Shown: positions 15,590-25,184 of the stretch, one piece after another
Position numbering within the stretch: position 1 is the first letter of the stretch
Layout: each line of letters opens with the position of its first letter
NCBI RefSeq assembly: GCF_004118155.1
Contig: NZ_SAIQ01000002.1
Location: 396,487-460,486, forward strand
From: Edaphocola flava
GTDB lineage: Bacteria > Bacteroidota > Bacteroidia > Chitinophagales > Chitinophagaceae
Length of the DNA stretch: 64,000 nucleotides
Direction of reading: 5' to 3'
Notes under the pieces: model-generated
The model's input: the letters and a program-made list of their open reading frames with translations, nothing else
Told to the model about the DNA's origin: nothing
Database searches by the model: none
Made by a program: the position numbers and the translations under genes

Positions 15590-16891
15590 ATGAAAATGAT
15601 TAAAAAATTACTAACCGGCGCTTTACTGATCGGTTCCACAGTAACCGTATCGGCACAAACAGGCACGCCTAAAAAGCCTAAAGTATTATTTATCGGTATC
15701 GACGGTGTACGCGCAGATGCTTTACTGCAGGCCAATACACCAAATATTGATACCCTGATGGCACATGGTTTGTATACCTTCGACTCCTGGCATTGTGGTG
15801 CGACCTCCAGCGGTGCATCATGGTCTACGATGATGACCGGTGTGTGGGAAGCCAAACACCAGGTGACCAACAATAGTTATACCAATCCTAACTATGCCAA
15901 CTATCCGTATTTTCCTAAGAGAGCCAAGGAATGTCTGCCGAACCTGAAAGCAGTACAGATCATTACCTGGGACCCGATGAATGATCCGACCAATAGTAAT
16001 AACAGCGCAGGATTCGTATTCAACAGCGGTTTCAACCAATCTATCGATGCCGGTACACACGGGCAGGGTGCGGTAACTGCAGCGGCAAAGATTCAGCTGA
16101 ACGATCCTAACCTGGACATCCTGTTCATTCACTATGATGAATGTGACGCAGCGGGCCACTCTTCAGGCTTCAACCCTGCCAATCCGCAGTATATGAATGC
16201 TATCCAGACCGTAGATGCTGAGATTGGTGAAGTGATCGCGAAATTATACCAGCGTCCTACCTACAACCAGGAAGACTGGCTCATCCTGCTGACTACAGAT
16301 CATGGTGGTATCGGTACTACACATGGCGGACAATCCAACACAGAGCGTCATATCTGGTGGGTAGCTTCCGGACCAAGTGTACCGCACCTGCAGATCACCG
16401 GACCAGATCCGGGCAGCTATTACATGCCGACCAATCCTGTAGATACAACTTTACTGAACAATACTCCCGTACTGACCGACATCGCAGTTACCGCACTGGC
16501 ACACATCATGAAAGGATCTGCCTGCGAGAGCCCGGAAACCAATCCTGCATGGAATCTTGACGGTAAGTCATGGTTACTGCCGGTAACCGATACTACAGAT
16601 ACCACCGGTAATCCTACTTATGTAGAAGATGTACGCAATGCGGCTATTGAATTCGGTATTTTCCCTAACCCGAACAATGGTGTATTCAAAGTAGCCTTTA
16701 AAGATGTTGCCGGTAAGATCGACATCCGCATCCAGAATATGAATGGTGTAGCGGTGCAGAGCAAAACCACACAAGGTACTGCAGGCTTAACGGTTGTACC
16801 GTTCGATCTTACTGCTCTGCCAAGAGGTATTTACTTCATGCACGTAATGAATAATGGTAAACAGACCGTAAGAAAAATCGTATTGCAATAA
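15590..16891 (+). CDS. Alkaline phosphatase-superfamily hydrolase with T9SS sorting domain
   Basis: 433 residues. Signal peptide (1-22), then an alkaline-phosphatase/NPP-type catalytic domain (about 28-330) with metal ligands visible: Asp38 in GIDGVRAD, a nucleophile loop Thr72-Ser73-Ser74-Gly, Asp186 and His190 in DECDAAGH, Asp237-His238 in TTDHGG, and His245. The nucleophile is most likely Ser74 by alignment with NPP enzymes. The C-terminus (about 350-433) is a T9SS type A domain with FPNPNNGVF, so the enzyme is exported to the cell surface. In this cluster it probably releases a phosphonate or phosphate compound from an ester; the exact substrate is unknown. Confidence 0.92.
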   Translation: MKMIKKLLTGALLIGSTVTVSAQTGTPKKPKVLFIGIDGVRADALLQANTPNIDTLMAHGLYTFDSWHCGATSSGASWSTMMTGVWEAKHQVTNNSYTNPNYANYPYFPKRAKECLPNLKAVQIITWDPMNDPTNSNNSAGFVFNSGFNQSIDAGTHGQGAVTAAAKIQLNDPNLDILFIHYDECDAAGHSSGFNPANPQYMNAIQTVDAEIGEVIAKLYQRPTYNQEDWLILLTTDHGGIGTTHGGQSNTERHIWWVASGPSVPHLQITGPDPGSYYMPTNPVDTTLLNNTPVLTDIAVTALAHIMKGSACESPETNPAWNLDGKSWLLPVTDTTDTTGNPTYVEDVRNAAIEFGIFPNPNNGVFKVAFKDVAGKIDIRIQNMNGVAVQSKTTQGTAGLTVVPFDLTALPRGIYFMHVMNNGKQTVRKIVLQ

Positions 16892-16953
16892 CATTTTATA
16901 GCGGATGTCGCAGGGCATCCGCTTTTCTTTAAGCTCATTTCAAATAAATCATA

Positions 16954-19900
16954 ATGAACACAAAATTACTGGTACGCGTACTGGCCTTGCTGTTTATGAG
17001 CATAGGTCTGGGGCAAAGCTTGTCTTCGTACGGGCAGGGTGCTGCAAAGGCCCTGAGTTTTAATGGCAGCAGCCATGTGAATATGGGCGACTCCTTATCC
17101 CGCTCCCTGTCACAATCTGACTTTACCATAGAGATGTGGGTAAAAGTCAGAAGCAATAGTTCTGACCCGGTATTCCTGGGCAATAAAAACTGGGCCAGTG
17201 GGGCCAATACTGGTATCGTCTGGTGTCGTTATGCCACGAACACCCTTCGCTTTAACTTCCGCGCTGCGGGTCGTACCCGTAAGGATATGAATATGACCCT
17301 GGATTATGGTAAATGGAATCATATTGCCGTTACCGTAAAACGTAATGGAAACATCACGGGTTATGTAAATGGTGTACAGAACGGTACAGCCGTAAGCATT
17401 GCCGCAGATTCCGGTTTCGCTATTGATGCAGGTTTGCCTTTACGCCTGGGTGCAGATGGTAATGCTGCTTTCGGTATCGATGGGGATATGGATGAGGTAC
17501 GCATCTGGAATACTGTACGCACCGTGGCCGATATCCGCAATGATATGTGTCATAAACTGACCGGAGCAGAAACCGGGCTGATGGCTTACTACCGTATGGA
17601 TGAGACTACCGGCACCACGGTAACAAACTCCGCGGCAACAAGCACCGGATTTTTCAACGGTACCTTTGTTAATACACCGGCAAGAATAGCCAGCGGTGCA
17701 TCTGTCGGAGATGAATCGGTACAACTGTATGCTGCAACGTACACCGGACAGACATTAAGCCTGACCTCTCCTGCGAACGGAACCGTACAGCTGGATAATA
17801 TCAGCAATAATACTAGCGGTATACACCTGTTCAAAGTGAATGCCGTACCGAATACGACTTCCGGTATTGCCAATCCGGGTACAAATAATGTGTACTACGG
17901 TGTATTCCCGGTATCAGATACCAGCAGTTATAACCTGGTGTATAATTATACCAACTATCCGGCAGCCAATACATTTGAAGGTGGTATAGACCTGTTTAAG
18001 CGCTACAGCATGGATTCTGTATGGAGCTTATGGGCAGCGACTAAAAATATAACCAATAATACCCTGAGCAAAACGGGTGTTTCGGGCAGACAGGAATTAA
18101 TCATCGGTAGCTTCGTTACCTCTGTGACCTGTAATACACCTACTGCATTAAATGCACAGAATATCACCACCAGTGCGGCACAGCTGAGCTGGATCACTGG
18201 CGGTTCTAATGCCTGGAACCTGGCATACGGTCAAGGAACCTTTACTCCGGGTAATGGCGGTACTGTAGTGAACAATCTTTCTGCTGCAAACTATACCGTA
18301 AATAACCTGCAAAGCAATACTACTTACCGATTCTATGTACGTGATACCTGTGCCACTATTAATAGTGCCAGTGCATGGGCCGGACCGTATACGTTTACGA
18401 CGGCTATGGACTACAGCACTTATGGCAGTGGTTATGCAATGAACTTTCAGGGTACGGGCGCTAATGAGCATGTAAACCTGGGTGATTCTTTATCCGGTGC
18501 TATGGCAAAAGGCAGCTATACTTTAGAGACATGGGTTAAGTTCAATAACCCTTCCAGCGATCCTTCCTTTATTGGTAACAAAGACTGGAACAGTGGTGCC
18601 AATACCGGTATTCTCTGGTGCTGGAACGGTGGCGGTAACCTGCGTTTCAATTTCAAGCCTGCTGGCGGTACCCGAAAAGATTATGACATCAATTTACCGG
18701 ACCCGGCAGAGTGGAATCATATTGCTATGGTGGTAGACCGTAAAGGAAGCCTAACTGCATACCTGAATGGGGTACAGGCTGGCAGCCCGATCAATATCGC
18801 TGCAGATTCTTTACTAAGCCTTGATGGTGCATTACCGATGCGTATCGGTCAGGATGGTACCGGTGTGTACGGTCCTAAATTTAAAGGAGCAATGGATGAA
18901 CTGCGCGTCTGGAAGAAAGCAATGACGGTTGAAGAAATCAGGGCAAATATGTGTCATAAGATCAATACTACTGATACCAATTTACTGGCCTATTATCGTA
19001 TGGATGAAGCCAGTGGTACGGTACTGACCAACCTTGCGGCAACCGGTACGGTGTTTAACGGTACGCTGCTGAACAATCCGCAACGCGTGATCAGTGGTGC
19101 TGCTATCGGAGATACCAGTATACAAGTGTATCCTAACGGATGGAACGGGGTAAGCCTTTCATTAGGCAGTAATGCTATGGGACAGATCACGATCGATTCT
19201 GTAGAAGCCAATACTAAAGGGCTACAGTTATACCGCATCAATACTGTGCCGAATATGGTGAATGGTATTGTGCAATTAGGTACAACCAATCAATACTTCG
19301 GTGTGTATACCCCGGGCAATAAAACAGCTCAGTATAAAACAGTGTATAATTACAGCAGTTATCCTAATGCCGTAAGCAATAATGCAAACCTGCACCTGTA
19401 TAACCGTAAAGCGAATGATGATACTTTGTGGACACAGAGTGTAGCGGCCAACAATACAACTGCACAGCAACTGAGCTTAATGCAGGCTTCGGGTGTGAAG
19501 CAATTTGTCCTGGCAGACTTCTCTGCTCCGGCCTGCGCTACACCGCAGAACATTACGATTACTAATATCGACACCGGCAATGCTACTATCAGCTGGACTT
19601 CCGCTGCGGGCAAACACCTGATAGAATACGGTAATACCGCTTTCTCGCCAGGCACCGGTACTGCCGTAACGAGCACAACTGCTTCGCTGACCTTAACGAA
19701 CCTGAATGCTTCGCAGACATATAAGTTTTATATGAAAGACTCCTGTAGCGCAACAAGCGCAAGTACTTGGGTTGGACCATTCTACTTCACTACGCTGAAC
19801 CCTTGTCCGCAACCGTTCAATGTACATGCAGATAGTATTACAGCTGCTGCTATGGTCCTGAAGTGGGAAGATAACGGTATCGTTACCCAGGATTATATCG

Positions 19901-20613
19901 TAAGCTGGGGCACACAAGGATTTGGTAATCCGGCATTTGGTATCCAAACCAATGTTGTGGACAAACGTTTTGAGCTGACTGCGGCAACACCGAATACTAC
20001 TTATGATTTTTATGTAAGAGCTAACTGTAATTCCAGTGTGACGAACAGCGGATGGGTTGGGCCATTCTCCTACACCACGCTGCCATGTGAGCCGGCACAT
20101 AATGTTGTAGTGAGCAACATTAATGCAAGCGGTGCAAAAGCTACCTGGACCAGCACTGCGGGTTTATGGAACCTGAGCTATGGTACGACTGGTTTCGTTC
20201 CGGCTAATGGTACCATCGTTGCGAACCTGAGTGCTGCACAGTATACTTTCTCCGGACTGACCAACAATACGGATTATGAGTTCTACATACAGGATAGCTG
20301 TACATTAGGACTGAATCCATGGCAGGGACCATTTACCTTCTCTACAGCAGATCCAAACAGCATTAAGGAATTGGGTGCAGATGATTTCAGACTGTATCCT
20401 AACCCGGCTGCGGATCAGCTGCAGGTAGTCCTGAATGGTACTGCACAGGCCAAACTGGTGATGCATAACCAGATCGGTACAGTAGTACTGCAACAGGTAA
20501 TCAACAACAGATTGACAAGTCTGGATGTACAGACCTTACCGGCAGGCGTATATTTCATTACCGTAAATAATGGTAAAGCATCAGGAACACAGAAAGTAGT
20601 GATCCAACATTAA
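16954..20613 (+). CDS. Large secreted LamG/fibronectin-III protein with T9SS sorting domain
   Basis: 1219 residues. Signal peptide, two LamG/concanavalin-like domains (about 35-215 and 495-690; both contain a W...V..R.....GY/AYLNGVQ core and a DEVR/DELR-W strand), each followed by a beta module, then four Fn3-like repeats (about 395-480, 865-950, 955-1040, 1043-1130) with repeating ..F.PGNGT and W.GP..F(T/S)T signatures, and a T9SS type A tail with YPNPAADQL. Likely a surface binding or adhesion protein that holds substrate near the phosphatase. The repeats suggest internal duplication. No catalytic motif is visible. Confidence 0.9.
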   Translation: MNTKLLVRVLALLFMSIGLGQSLSSYGQGAAKALSFNGSSHVNMGDSLSRSLSQSDFTIEMWVKVRSNSSDPVFLGNKNWASGANTGIVWCRYATNTLRFNFRAAGRTRKDMNMTLDYGKWNHIAVTVKRNGNITGYVNGVQNGTAVSIAADSGFAIDAGLPLRLGADGNAAFGIDGDMDEVRIWNTVRTVADIRNDMCHKLTGAETGLMAYYRMDETTGTTVTNSAATSTGFFNGTFVNTPARIASGASVGDESVQLYAATYTGQTLSLTSPANGTVQLDNISNNTSGIHLFKVNAVPNTTSGIANPGTNNVYYGVFPVSDTSSYNLVYNYTNYPAANTFEGGIDLFKRYSMDSVWSLWAATKNITNNTLSKTGVSGRQELIIGSFVTSVTCNTPTALNAQNITTSAAQLSWITGGSNAWNLAYGQGTFTPGNGGTVVNNLSAANYTVNNLQSNTTYRFYVRDTCATINSASAWAGPYTFTTAMDYSTYGSGYAMNFQGTGANEHVNLGDSLSGAMAKGSYTLETWVKFNNPSSDPSFIGNKDWNSGANTGILWCWNGGGNLRFNFKPAGGTRKDYDINLPDPAEWNHIAMVVDRKGSLTAYLNGVQAGSPINIAADSLLSLDGALPMRIGQDGTGVYGPKFKGAMDELRVWKKAMTVEEIRANMCHKINTTDTNLLAYYRMDEASGTVLTNLAATGTVFNGTLLNNPQRVISGAAIGDTSIQVYPNGWNGVSLSLGSNAMGQITIDSVEANTKGLQLYRINTVPNMVNGIVQLGTTNQYFGVYTPGNKTAQYKTVYNYSSYPNAVSNNANLHLYNRKANDDTLWTQSVAANNTTAQQLSLMQASGVKQFVLADFSAPACATPQNITITNIDTGNATISWTSAAGKHLIEYGNTAFSPGTGTAVTSTTASLTLTNLNASQTYKFYMKDSCSATSASTWVGPFYFTTLNPCPQPFNVHADSITAAAMVLKWEDNGIVTQDYIVSWGTQGFGNPAFGIQTNVVDKRFELTAATPNTTYDFYVRANCNSSVTNSGWVGPFSYTTLPCEPAHNVVVSNINASGAKATWTSTAGLWNLSYGTTGFVPANGTIVANLSAAQYTFSGLTNNTDYEFYIQDSCTLGLNPWQGPFTFSTADPNSIKELGADDFRLYPNPAADQLQVVLNGTAQAKLVMHNQIGTVVLQQVINNRLTSLDVQTLPAGVYFITVNNGKASGTQKVVIQH

Positions 20614-20629
20614 TTTAAATATAATACCC

Positions 20630-20664
20630 ATATTGTCTCCGGCTAGCCGGAGACAATATATTTT
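20630..20664 (+). terminator. 30-bp palindrome/terminator between LamG and FAD genes
   Basis: A perfect palindrome (15-bp half-sites, CTCCGGCTAGCCGGAG core) is followed by ATTTTG. It may attenuate transcription before the oxidoreductase gene, which starts 26 bp after it. Confidence 0.65.
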
Positions 20665-20689
20665 GCACTTAGAGACACAAAATAGACAC

Positions 20690-21856
20690 ATGACAAAACA
20701 GTTTGACGTAATCATTATCGGAGCCGGAGCCCTCGGCGTATTTCATGCTTATCATGCCCTGAAGGCAGGCAAGACGGTAATGTTACTGGAGAAGGATAAG
20801 CGTGCCCAGGAAGCCACTGTACGCAATTTCGGACAGGTCGTGCCTTCTGGTCTGATACCAGGCAGTGAATGGCATGAATACGGTCGCATCGCTACAGAAT
20901 TATACAAAGAAATACAAAGTGAATTCCATATTGGTATCCGCAACAATGGTTCCTGTTATATAGCCAATACCGCGTCTGAAATGGCCGTACTGGAAGAGTT
21001 GCAGGCAAAGTTCCATGCAGTAGATTACACAGCTGAATTATGGACCGCTGCACAGTTGCTGGAGCGCTACCCGATGGTGCAGACCGGTTATGCTAAGGGG
21101 GCACTATTCTTTCCGCAGGAAGTATCTGCCGAGCCGGAGATCCTGGTGCATCGTGTACTGGAATACCTGTCTGTTAAATTTCCGCAGCGGTTCCGCCACC
21201 GGAATAATTGCCCTGTAGTGGGTACAGAAACTGCCGGAGATACCGTAAGGGTAAGCACTGCTGACAAGCAGGAGTATGCGGCAGCTCATTGTTTTATCTG
21301 CTCTGGCAGAGAGTTTAAACTACTATTCCCGGAAGTGTTTGCCACAAGCGGGCTCATCGTATCTAAACTAAATATGATGGCGACTTACCCGCAACAGCAT
21401 ACGGTGTTGCCAGGCAATATCCTTACCGGGCTTACCATAAGACGCTATGAGAGCTTCACGGCCTGTGACAGTTACCAGCAGCTGGATGCAGCAGATGTAC
21501 CACAGGATTGTGTGGATTACGGCATTCATATCCTGTTTAAACAAAGGGTAGACGGTAGTGTGATCATCGGAGATTCTCATCTCTATGCACCCATAGAGGA
21601 TCAGGATGACCTGAGCATATTCTATAATGATATGCACATTAATGAGATCATGCTGAGGGAAGCAAAGAAGATCATGCAACTGGACAACTGGAATATAGCC
21701 CAGAACTGGACCGGTTTTTATGCCCAGCATGAAGATGAGATCTTCTGTCATACCATAGACAAGCGCATTCATATTGTTACGGGTATCGGCGGCAAGGGCA
21801 TGACCACCTCTGCCGGTTTTGCACAACACAATATCAGCAAAGTATTGAACAGTTAG
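20690..21856 (+). CDS. FAD-dependent oxidoreductase, TIGR03364-type (aminophosphonate oxidase candidate)
   Basis: 388 residues from ATG 20690. N-terminal FAD motif IIIGAGALGVFHAYHALKAG (GxGxxG) and EKD at the end of strand 2, the family signature ATVRNFGQVVPSG (about 44-56), and a C-terminal TGIGGKGMTTSAG FAD loop, as in the DAO superfamily. The whole pattern fits TIGR03364, oxidases found beside TIGR03351 phosphonatase-like genes and proposed to deaminate an aminophosphonate to an aldehyde. The reported upstream in-frame start (20633) lies inside the terminator palindrome and is rejected. It supplies the likely aldehyde substrate for the HAD enzyme at 9245. Confidence 0.9.
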   Translation: MTKQFDVIIIGAGALGVFHAYHALKAGKTVMLLEKDKRAQEATVRNFGQVVPSGLIPGSEWHEYGRIATELYKEIQSEFHIGIRNNGSCYIANTASEMAVLEELQAKFHAVDYTAELWTAAQLLERYPMVQTGYAKGALFFPQEVSAEPEILVHRVLEYLSVKFPQRFRHRNNCPVVGTETAGDTVRVSTADKQEYAAAHCFICSGREFKLLFPEVFATSGLIVSKLNMMATYPQQHTVLPGNILTGLTIRRYESFTACDSYQQLDAADVPQDCVDYGIHILFKQRVDGSVIIGDSHLYAPIEDQDDLSIFYNDMHINEIMLREAKKIMQLDNWNIAQNWTGFYAQHEDEIFCHTIDKRIHIVTGIGGKGMTTSAGFAQHNISKVLNS

Positions 21857-21876
21857 TGGAATTTCTGTTCAATGTA

Positions 21877-21906
21877 AAAGGAGCATCGTAAGATGCTCCT
21901 TTCTTT
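21877..21906. terminator. Bidirectional terminator
   Basis: An 11-bp stem AAAGGAGCATC/GATGCTCCTTT with a 4-base loop between the convergent oxidoreductase and kynureninase genes; the A and T arms serve both directions. Confidence 0.75.
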
Positions 21907-21923
21907 ATATAATTCAGGTTCAA

Positions 21924-23204
21924 TTAATGACCCTTCAGGAATTGCTGTAACAGGTCTGCAAAGCGATATACATCTTCAAAGCTGTTGTACATGGGCACCG
22001 GTGCGATGCGGATTACATTTGGCTCGCGCCAGTCTGCAACTACACCATGAGCAGTCAGGTGATCAAATGCAGCTCTGCCTTTGTCTTTGAATAACAGGGA
22101 CAGCTGCGCTCCACGGCGATGCGGTTCTTTTGGTGTAATAATTTCAAAAATACCGGCTGCTTCCAATGGTTGCAACAGGAATTCTGCATAAGCAGTCAGC
22201 TTCAGACTCTTTTCTCTGAGTTGTGCTACAGATGTTTTGTCAAAAATATCCAGGGAAGATTTGTGCGCGATCATATTGAAGACCGGCGCATTACTCATCT
22301 GCCAGCTGGCAGCACCCTTAGCAGGGATAAAGCCTTTCTTCATTTTGAAACGGGTAGACTCATCATTGCCCCACCAACCGGCAAGACGCAGGGTATCCGG
22401 GTTATTGCCATGTTTTTCATGAACAAAAATACCCGCTACACCACCAGGGCCAGAGTTTAAGTATTTGTAAGAACACCAGCAGGCGAAGTCTACATCCCAG
22501 TCATGCAATTGCATCGGCACATTACCCATAGCATGTGCGAGGTCAAAACCGCACAGAGCGCCAACTTCATGCGCTGCTTTAGTAATTGCCGGCATGTCAA
22601 ATAACTGACCGGTATAATAGTTTACACCACCCATCATCACACAAGCCAGCTGATCGCCGGTGTCTTTGATGGCCTGTAAAATATCTTCATCTCTCAGGCA
22701 ATACTCCCCATCTCTCGGAGTCAGTTCTATAATGGCTTCATTAGGATCAAATCCGTGCATTTTTACCTGCGTTTCCATTGCATACTGATCAGAAGGGAAT
22801 GCACCTGCCTCCATAATGATTTTATAGCGCTGCTGGGTAGGACGGTAAAACGAGATCATCAGTAAATGCAGGTTCACCGTCAGCGTATTCATGGCCACAA
22901 CTTCTGAAGTATCGGCTCCTACGATTCTGGCCAGGGAGGTGCTGAACTGATGGTGGTAATGCATCCATGGGTTCTCTGCCTGGAAGTGACCTTCTACACC
23001 ATACTTAGCCCAGTCAGCCAGCTCTTTCTGAAACAGCCAGGAAGCACTTCTTGGCTGTAAACCCAATGAGTTGCCGCAGAAATAAAGCACATCATTTCCA
23101 TCATGCTGAGGGAAATGGAAGCGCTCACGGAAAGAATGTAATATATCTACATCATCTAGTGATAATGCATATTCAAGATTGTTTTCGAACGTGTACGTAG
23201 TCAT
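21924..23204 (-). CDS. kynU: Kynureninase
   Basis: 426 residues, the usual length. A fold-type I PLP enzyme with Asp221 in GFDLAHAMGN and the PLP Lys247 in SYKYLNSGPGG, a kynureninase signature. It cleaves kynurenine or 3-hydroxykynurenine to anthranilate or 3-hydroxyanthranilate plus alanine, in tryptophan degradation or NAD synthesis. It is convergent with the phosphonate-type cluster and followed upstream by lspA on the same strand, with a 43-bp gap. No other kyn gene is in the window. Confidence 0.96.
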   Translation of the reverse strand: MTTYTFENNLEYALSLDDVDILHSFRERFHFPQHDGNDVLYFCGNSLGLQPRSASWLFQKELADWAKYGVEGHFQAENPWMHYHHQFSTSLARIVGADTSEVVAMNTLTVNLHLLMISFYRPTQQRYKIIMEAGAFPSDQYAMETQVKMHGFDPNEAIIELTPRDGEYCLRDEDILQAIKDTGDQLACVMMGGVNYYTGQLFDMPAITKAAHEVGALCGFDLAHAMGNVPMQLHDWDVDFACWCSYKYLNSGPGGVAGIFVHEKHGNNPDTLRLAGWWGNDESTRFKMKKGFIPAKGAASWQMSNAPVFNMIAHKSSLDIFDKTSVAQLREKSLKLTAYAEFLLQPLEAAGIFEIITPKEPHRRGAQLSLLFKDKGRAAFDHLTAHGVVADWREPNVIRIAPVPMYNSFEDVYRFADLLQQFLKGH

Positions 23205-23247
23205 GTCGAATGAGTAATGTTATGTAATGAATGAAGTGAAATAAAAT

Positions 23248-23931
23248 TTAAGATGCATGCTCAGCAGCATTGGCCTTTTCGGTAACGGCTTTATTCATGT
23301 CTGTCTTCAAGGCTTTTTGTTGGAACAGTAACAGGATAATTACGCCCAGTGAGATAGAAGCATCTGCAAAGTTGAAGATCGGATCAAAGAAGGTAAAGCG
23401 TTGTCCGCCCACCATGGGCATCCATTTCGGCCATTGGGTATCGATTACCGGGAAGTAGAACATATCTACCACACTGCCATGCAGCAGCCCGGAATAACCC
23501 TTGCCGAATTTGGCTACGCCAAGATAACTTACATAGTCATTTACAGCAGGATCGAATGCCAGGCCGCGATCAAACATCATTCCGTAGAACATACTGTCGA
23601 TCAGGTTGCCCGCTGCGCCTGCCAGGATCATAGCCGCACATATTTTTACGCCATTGCTCAGACCACGTTTCACCAGGGTCTTTACCCAGTAAAAACCGAA
23701 ACCTACTGCTACCAGGCGGAAGAGGGTCAGGATTACTTTACCGGTGGTAGAATCCATGATCTTCATCCCGAAGGCCATTCCGGAGTTCTCGATAAAGTAC
23801 AACTGGAACCATTTCTGGCCCATGACGTTGATACTGTCACCGTAATTGAAATTAAGTTTAACGTATATCTTGATGAACTGGTCTATGAGGATAATCAGGA
23901 AGACGAGGAGTAAAATATGTTTATACTTCAT
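23248..23931 (-). CDS. lspA: Lipoprotein signal peptidase
   Basis: 227 residues, longer than the E. coli enzyme (about 165), as is common in Bacteroidota because of an extended periplasmic loop. Four membrane segments and the catalytic Asp pair in AAGNLIDS and FNFADASIS identify signal peptidase II, which removes lipoprotein signal peptides at the inner membrane. A -7 box TATTTTTG on the minus strand at 24005-24012 probably drives it. Confidence 0.96.
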   Translation of the reverse strand: MKYKHILLLVFLIILIDQFIKIYVKLNFNYGDSINVMGQKWFQLYFIENSGMAFGMKIMDSTTGKVILTLFRLVAVGFGFYWVKTLVKRGLSNGVKICAAMILAGAAGNLIDSMFYGMMFDRGLAFDPAVNDYVSYLGVAKFGKGYSGLLHGSVVDMFYFPVIDTQWPKWMPMVGGQRFTFFDPIFNFADASISLGVIILLLFQQKALKTDMNKAVTEKANAAEHAS

Positions 23932-24046
23932 ATAATTTGCAGCAATGCTTCGCCGGTTTTGATGCGGGCGAATAAATAAATACAGGTTTTTTTTAAAAAC
24001 GAAACAAAAATAAGGTAATCCGTGTGAATTGCCTGTTATACATAAT

Positions 24047-24075
24047 AAAAAAGCAGCCTTTCGGGCTGCTTTTTT
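24047..24075 (-). terminator. Terminator of the TPR gene
   Basis: A 12-bp stem AAAAAAGCAGCC/GGCTGCTTTTTT with a short loop; the run of six T on the minus strand fits termination after the gene at 24091. Confidence 0.8.
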
Positions 24076-24090
24076 ATTGATTGTGTTATT

Positions 24091-24744
24091 TTATCCCGGT
24101 ATGCGGGCAATTTGTTTGTTCATTTCTTTCAGTTGCTCTACAATCTCTGCATTTTTAGGCTTAGCAGCCTTTGCTTTTGCAAAGTAAAATTTACAACCGC
24201 GGTAATCTCTTCTCTGTGCGCAGATAGAAGATAACTGCATATAAGCTCTTGCTGTAGTATCTGCATCCGGTAAGCCCAGTTGCACTGCTTTACGCAATTG
24301 CTCATAAGATTCTTTCAGATTTCCTTTCTGAGCAGAGATAAAGCCTAACTGCAGTAAAGCCATCCCTTCAGCATCCTTATCTGTAGCACCTGAAGCCAGT
24401 CCTTTTCTCAGTTGCTCTTCAGCAGCATCCAGGTCATTATTCATGGTAGATAAGTTTGCCTTCAGCATATAAAAGCCGGATCTTACCTGTTTGAACAGCC
24501 ATTCTGGTTTTTTTACAGAATTAATTAATTTCTGAGCTTCTTCTACATCGCCACTTTCAATATAATGCGGGAGAATAGTCATCGGGCCGATCAGGAAATG
24601 TGCGGCAGCGGTCAGTAAACCGATGAGGATAGGCAACCAGCCCAGCCACCAGGTTACTTTGATACCTGAAAATATACCTAATGCGATAAATAGCACTGCC
24701 AGCAGCAGACGGTTCTTGACTAAAAATCTACGTAATGCAAACAT
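24091..24744 (-). CDS. Membrane protein with TPR repeats
   Basis: 217 residues. Two N-terminal membrane segments (about 15-31 and 33-52) are followed by TPR-like helical repeats (about 60-200, e.g. AEEQLRKGLASG and YEQLRKAVQLGLPDADTTARAYMQLS). The repeats face the cytoplasm or periplasm depending on topology. The function is not known; such proteins are common conserved hypotheticals in this phylum. A minus-strand promoter TAACTTTG lies at 24768-24775. Confidence 0.8.
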   Translation of the reverse strand: MFALRRFLVKNRLLLAVLFIALGIFSGIKVTWWLGWLPILIGLLTAAAHFLIGPMTILPHYIESGDVEEAQKLINSVKKPEWLFKQVRSGFYMLKANLSTMNNDLDAAEEQLRKGLASGATDKDAEGMALLQLGFISAQKGNLKESYEQLRKAVQLGLPDADTTARAYMQLSSICAQRRDYRGCKFYFAKAKAAKPKNAEIVEQLKEMNKQIARIPG

Positions 24745-24938
24745 GTTGTTCTTTCTGATTTGAGCCGCAAAGTTAATTGAAAATATTCCTTTTGTAAAAC
24801 ATATTTGTAACCTTTACCTGAAGCGCATATGCGGGGAATGGACGCCATTTTACTTGTATGTACAGGCAATTTATTAACATTCTGTATCTCAATAGCTTAG
24901 ATTATTGTATTAATATTGGGGTAACCAAAAACGATTTT

Positions 24939-25166
24939 ATGAAAAGAATAGCATCAATCACCGCAGCCTTAGCCATTTTTGGCGGTGCCATTGCATTTGG
25001 TACCTCGTGTAACAAACCTAAAGACTGGAACTGTGAATGTACCGTAAATGGCAATACCAGTACTTCTATCATCCGTGATAAAACGTATAAGGAAGCAAAA
25101 GCAGAATGTAATCGCTCCGGAAGTGTATTGGGAGTTGATTATAATTGTAAAATAACTGTATTCTAA
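24939..25166 (+). CDS. Small secreted Cys-containing protein
   Basis: 75 residues from ATG 24939. The N-terminal signal (MKRIASITAALAIFGGAIAF) is followed by GTSC, a possible lipoprotein site, and then a small domain with Cys at CNKPKDWNCECTV, a Cys in AECNRSG and a Cys in DYNCKITVF, compatible with two disulfides. A longer in-frame start at 24858 adds a sequence with no signal peptide and is rejected. Unknown function; a terminator follows. Confidence 0.7.
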   Translation: MKRIASITAALAIFGGAIAFGTSCNKPKDWNCECTVNGNTSTSIIRDKTYKEAKAECNRSGSVLGVDYNCKITVF

Positions 25167-25184
25167 AACAAAACAAGTAATGTA

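Noticed and set aside
16954..20613. Internal repeats as a DNA-level tandem array
   Set aside because: The similarity is between protein domains (LamG and Fn3) and is diverged at DNA level; no direct DNA repeat array is visible.
20633..20689. Longer start for the FAD oxidoreductase
   Set aside because: The TTG start lies inside the 30-bp terminator palindrome, and the family N-terminus begins at ATG 20690.
21924..23204. Kynureninase as part of the phosphonate-type cluster
   Set aside because: It is convergent, separated by a bidirectional terminator, and has no operator-like repeat.
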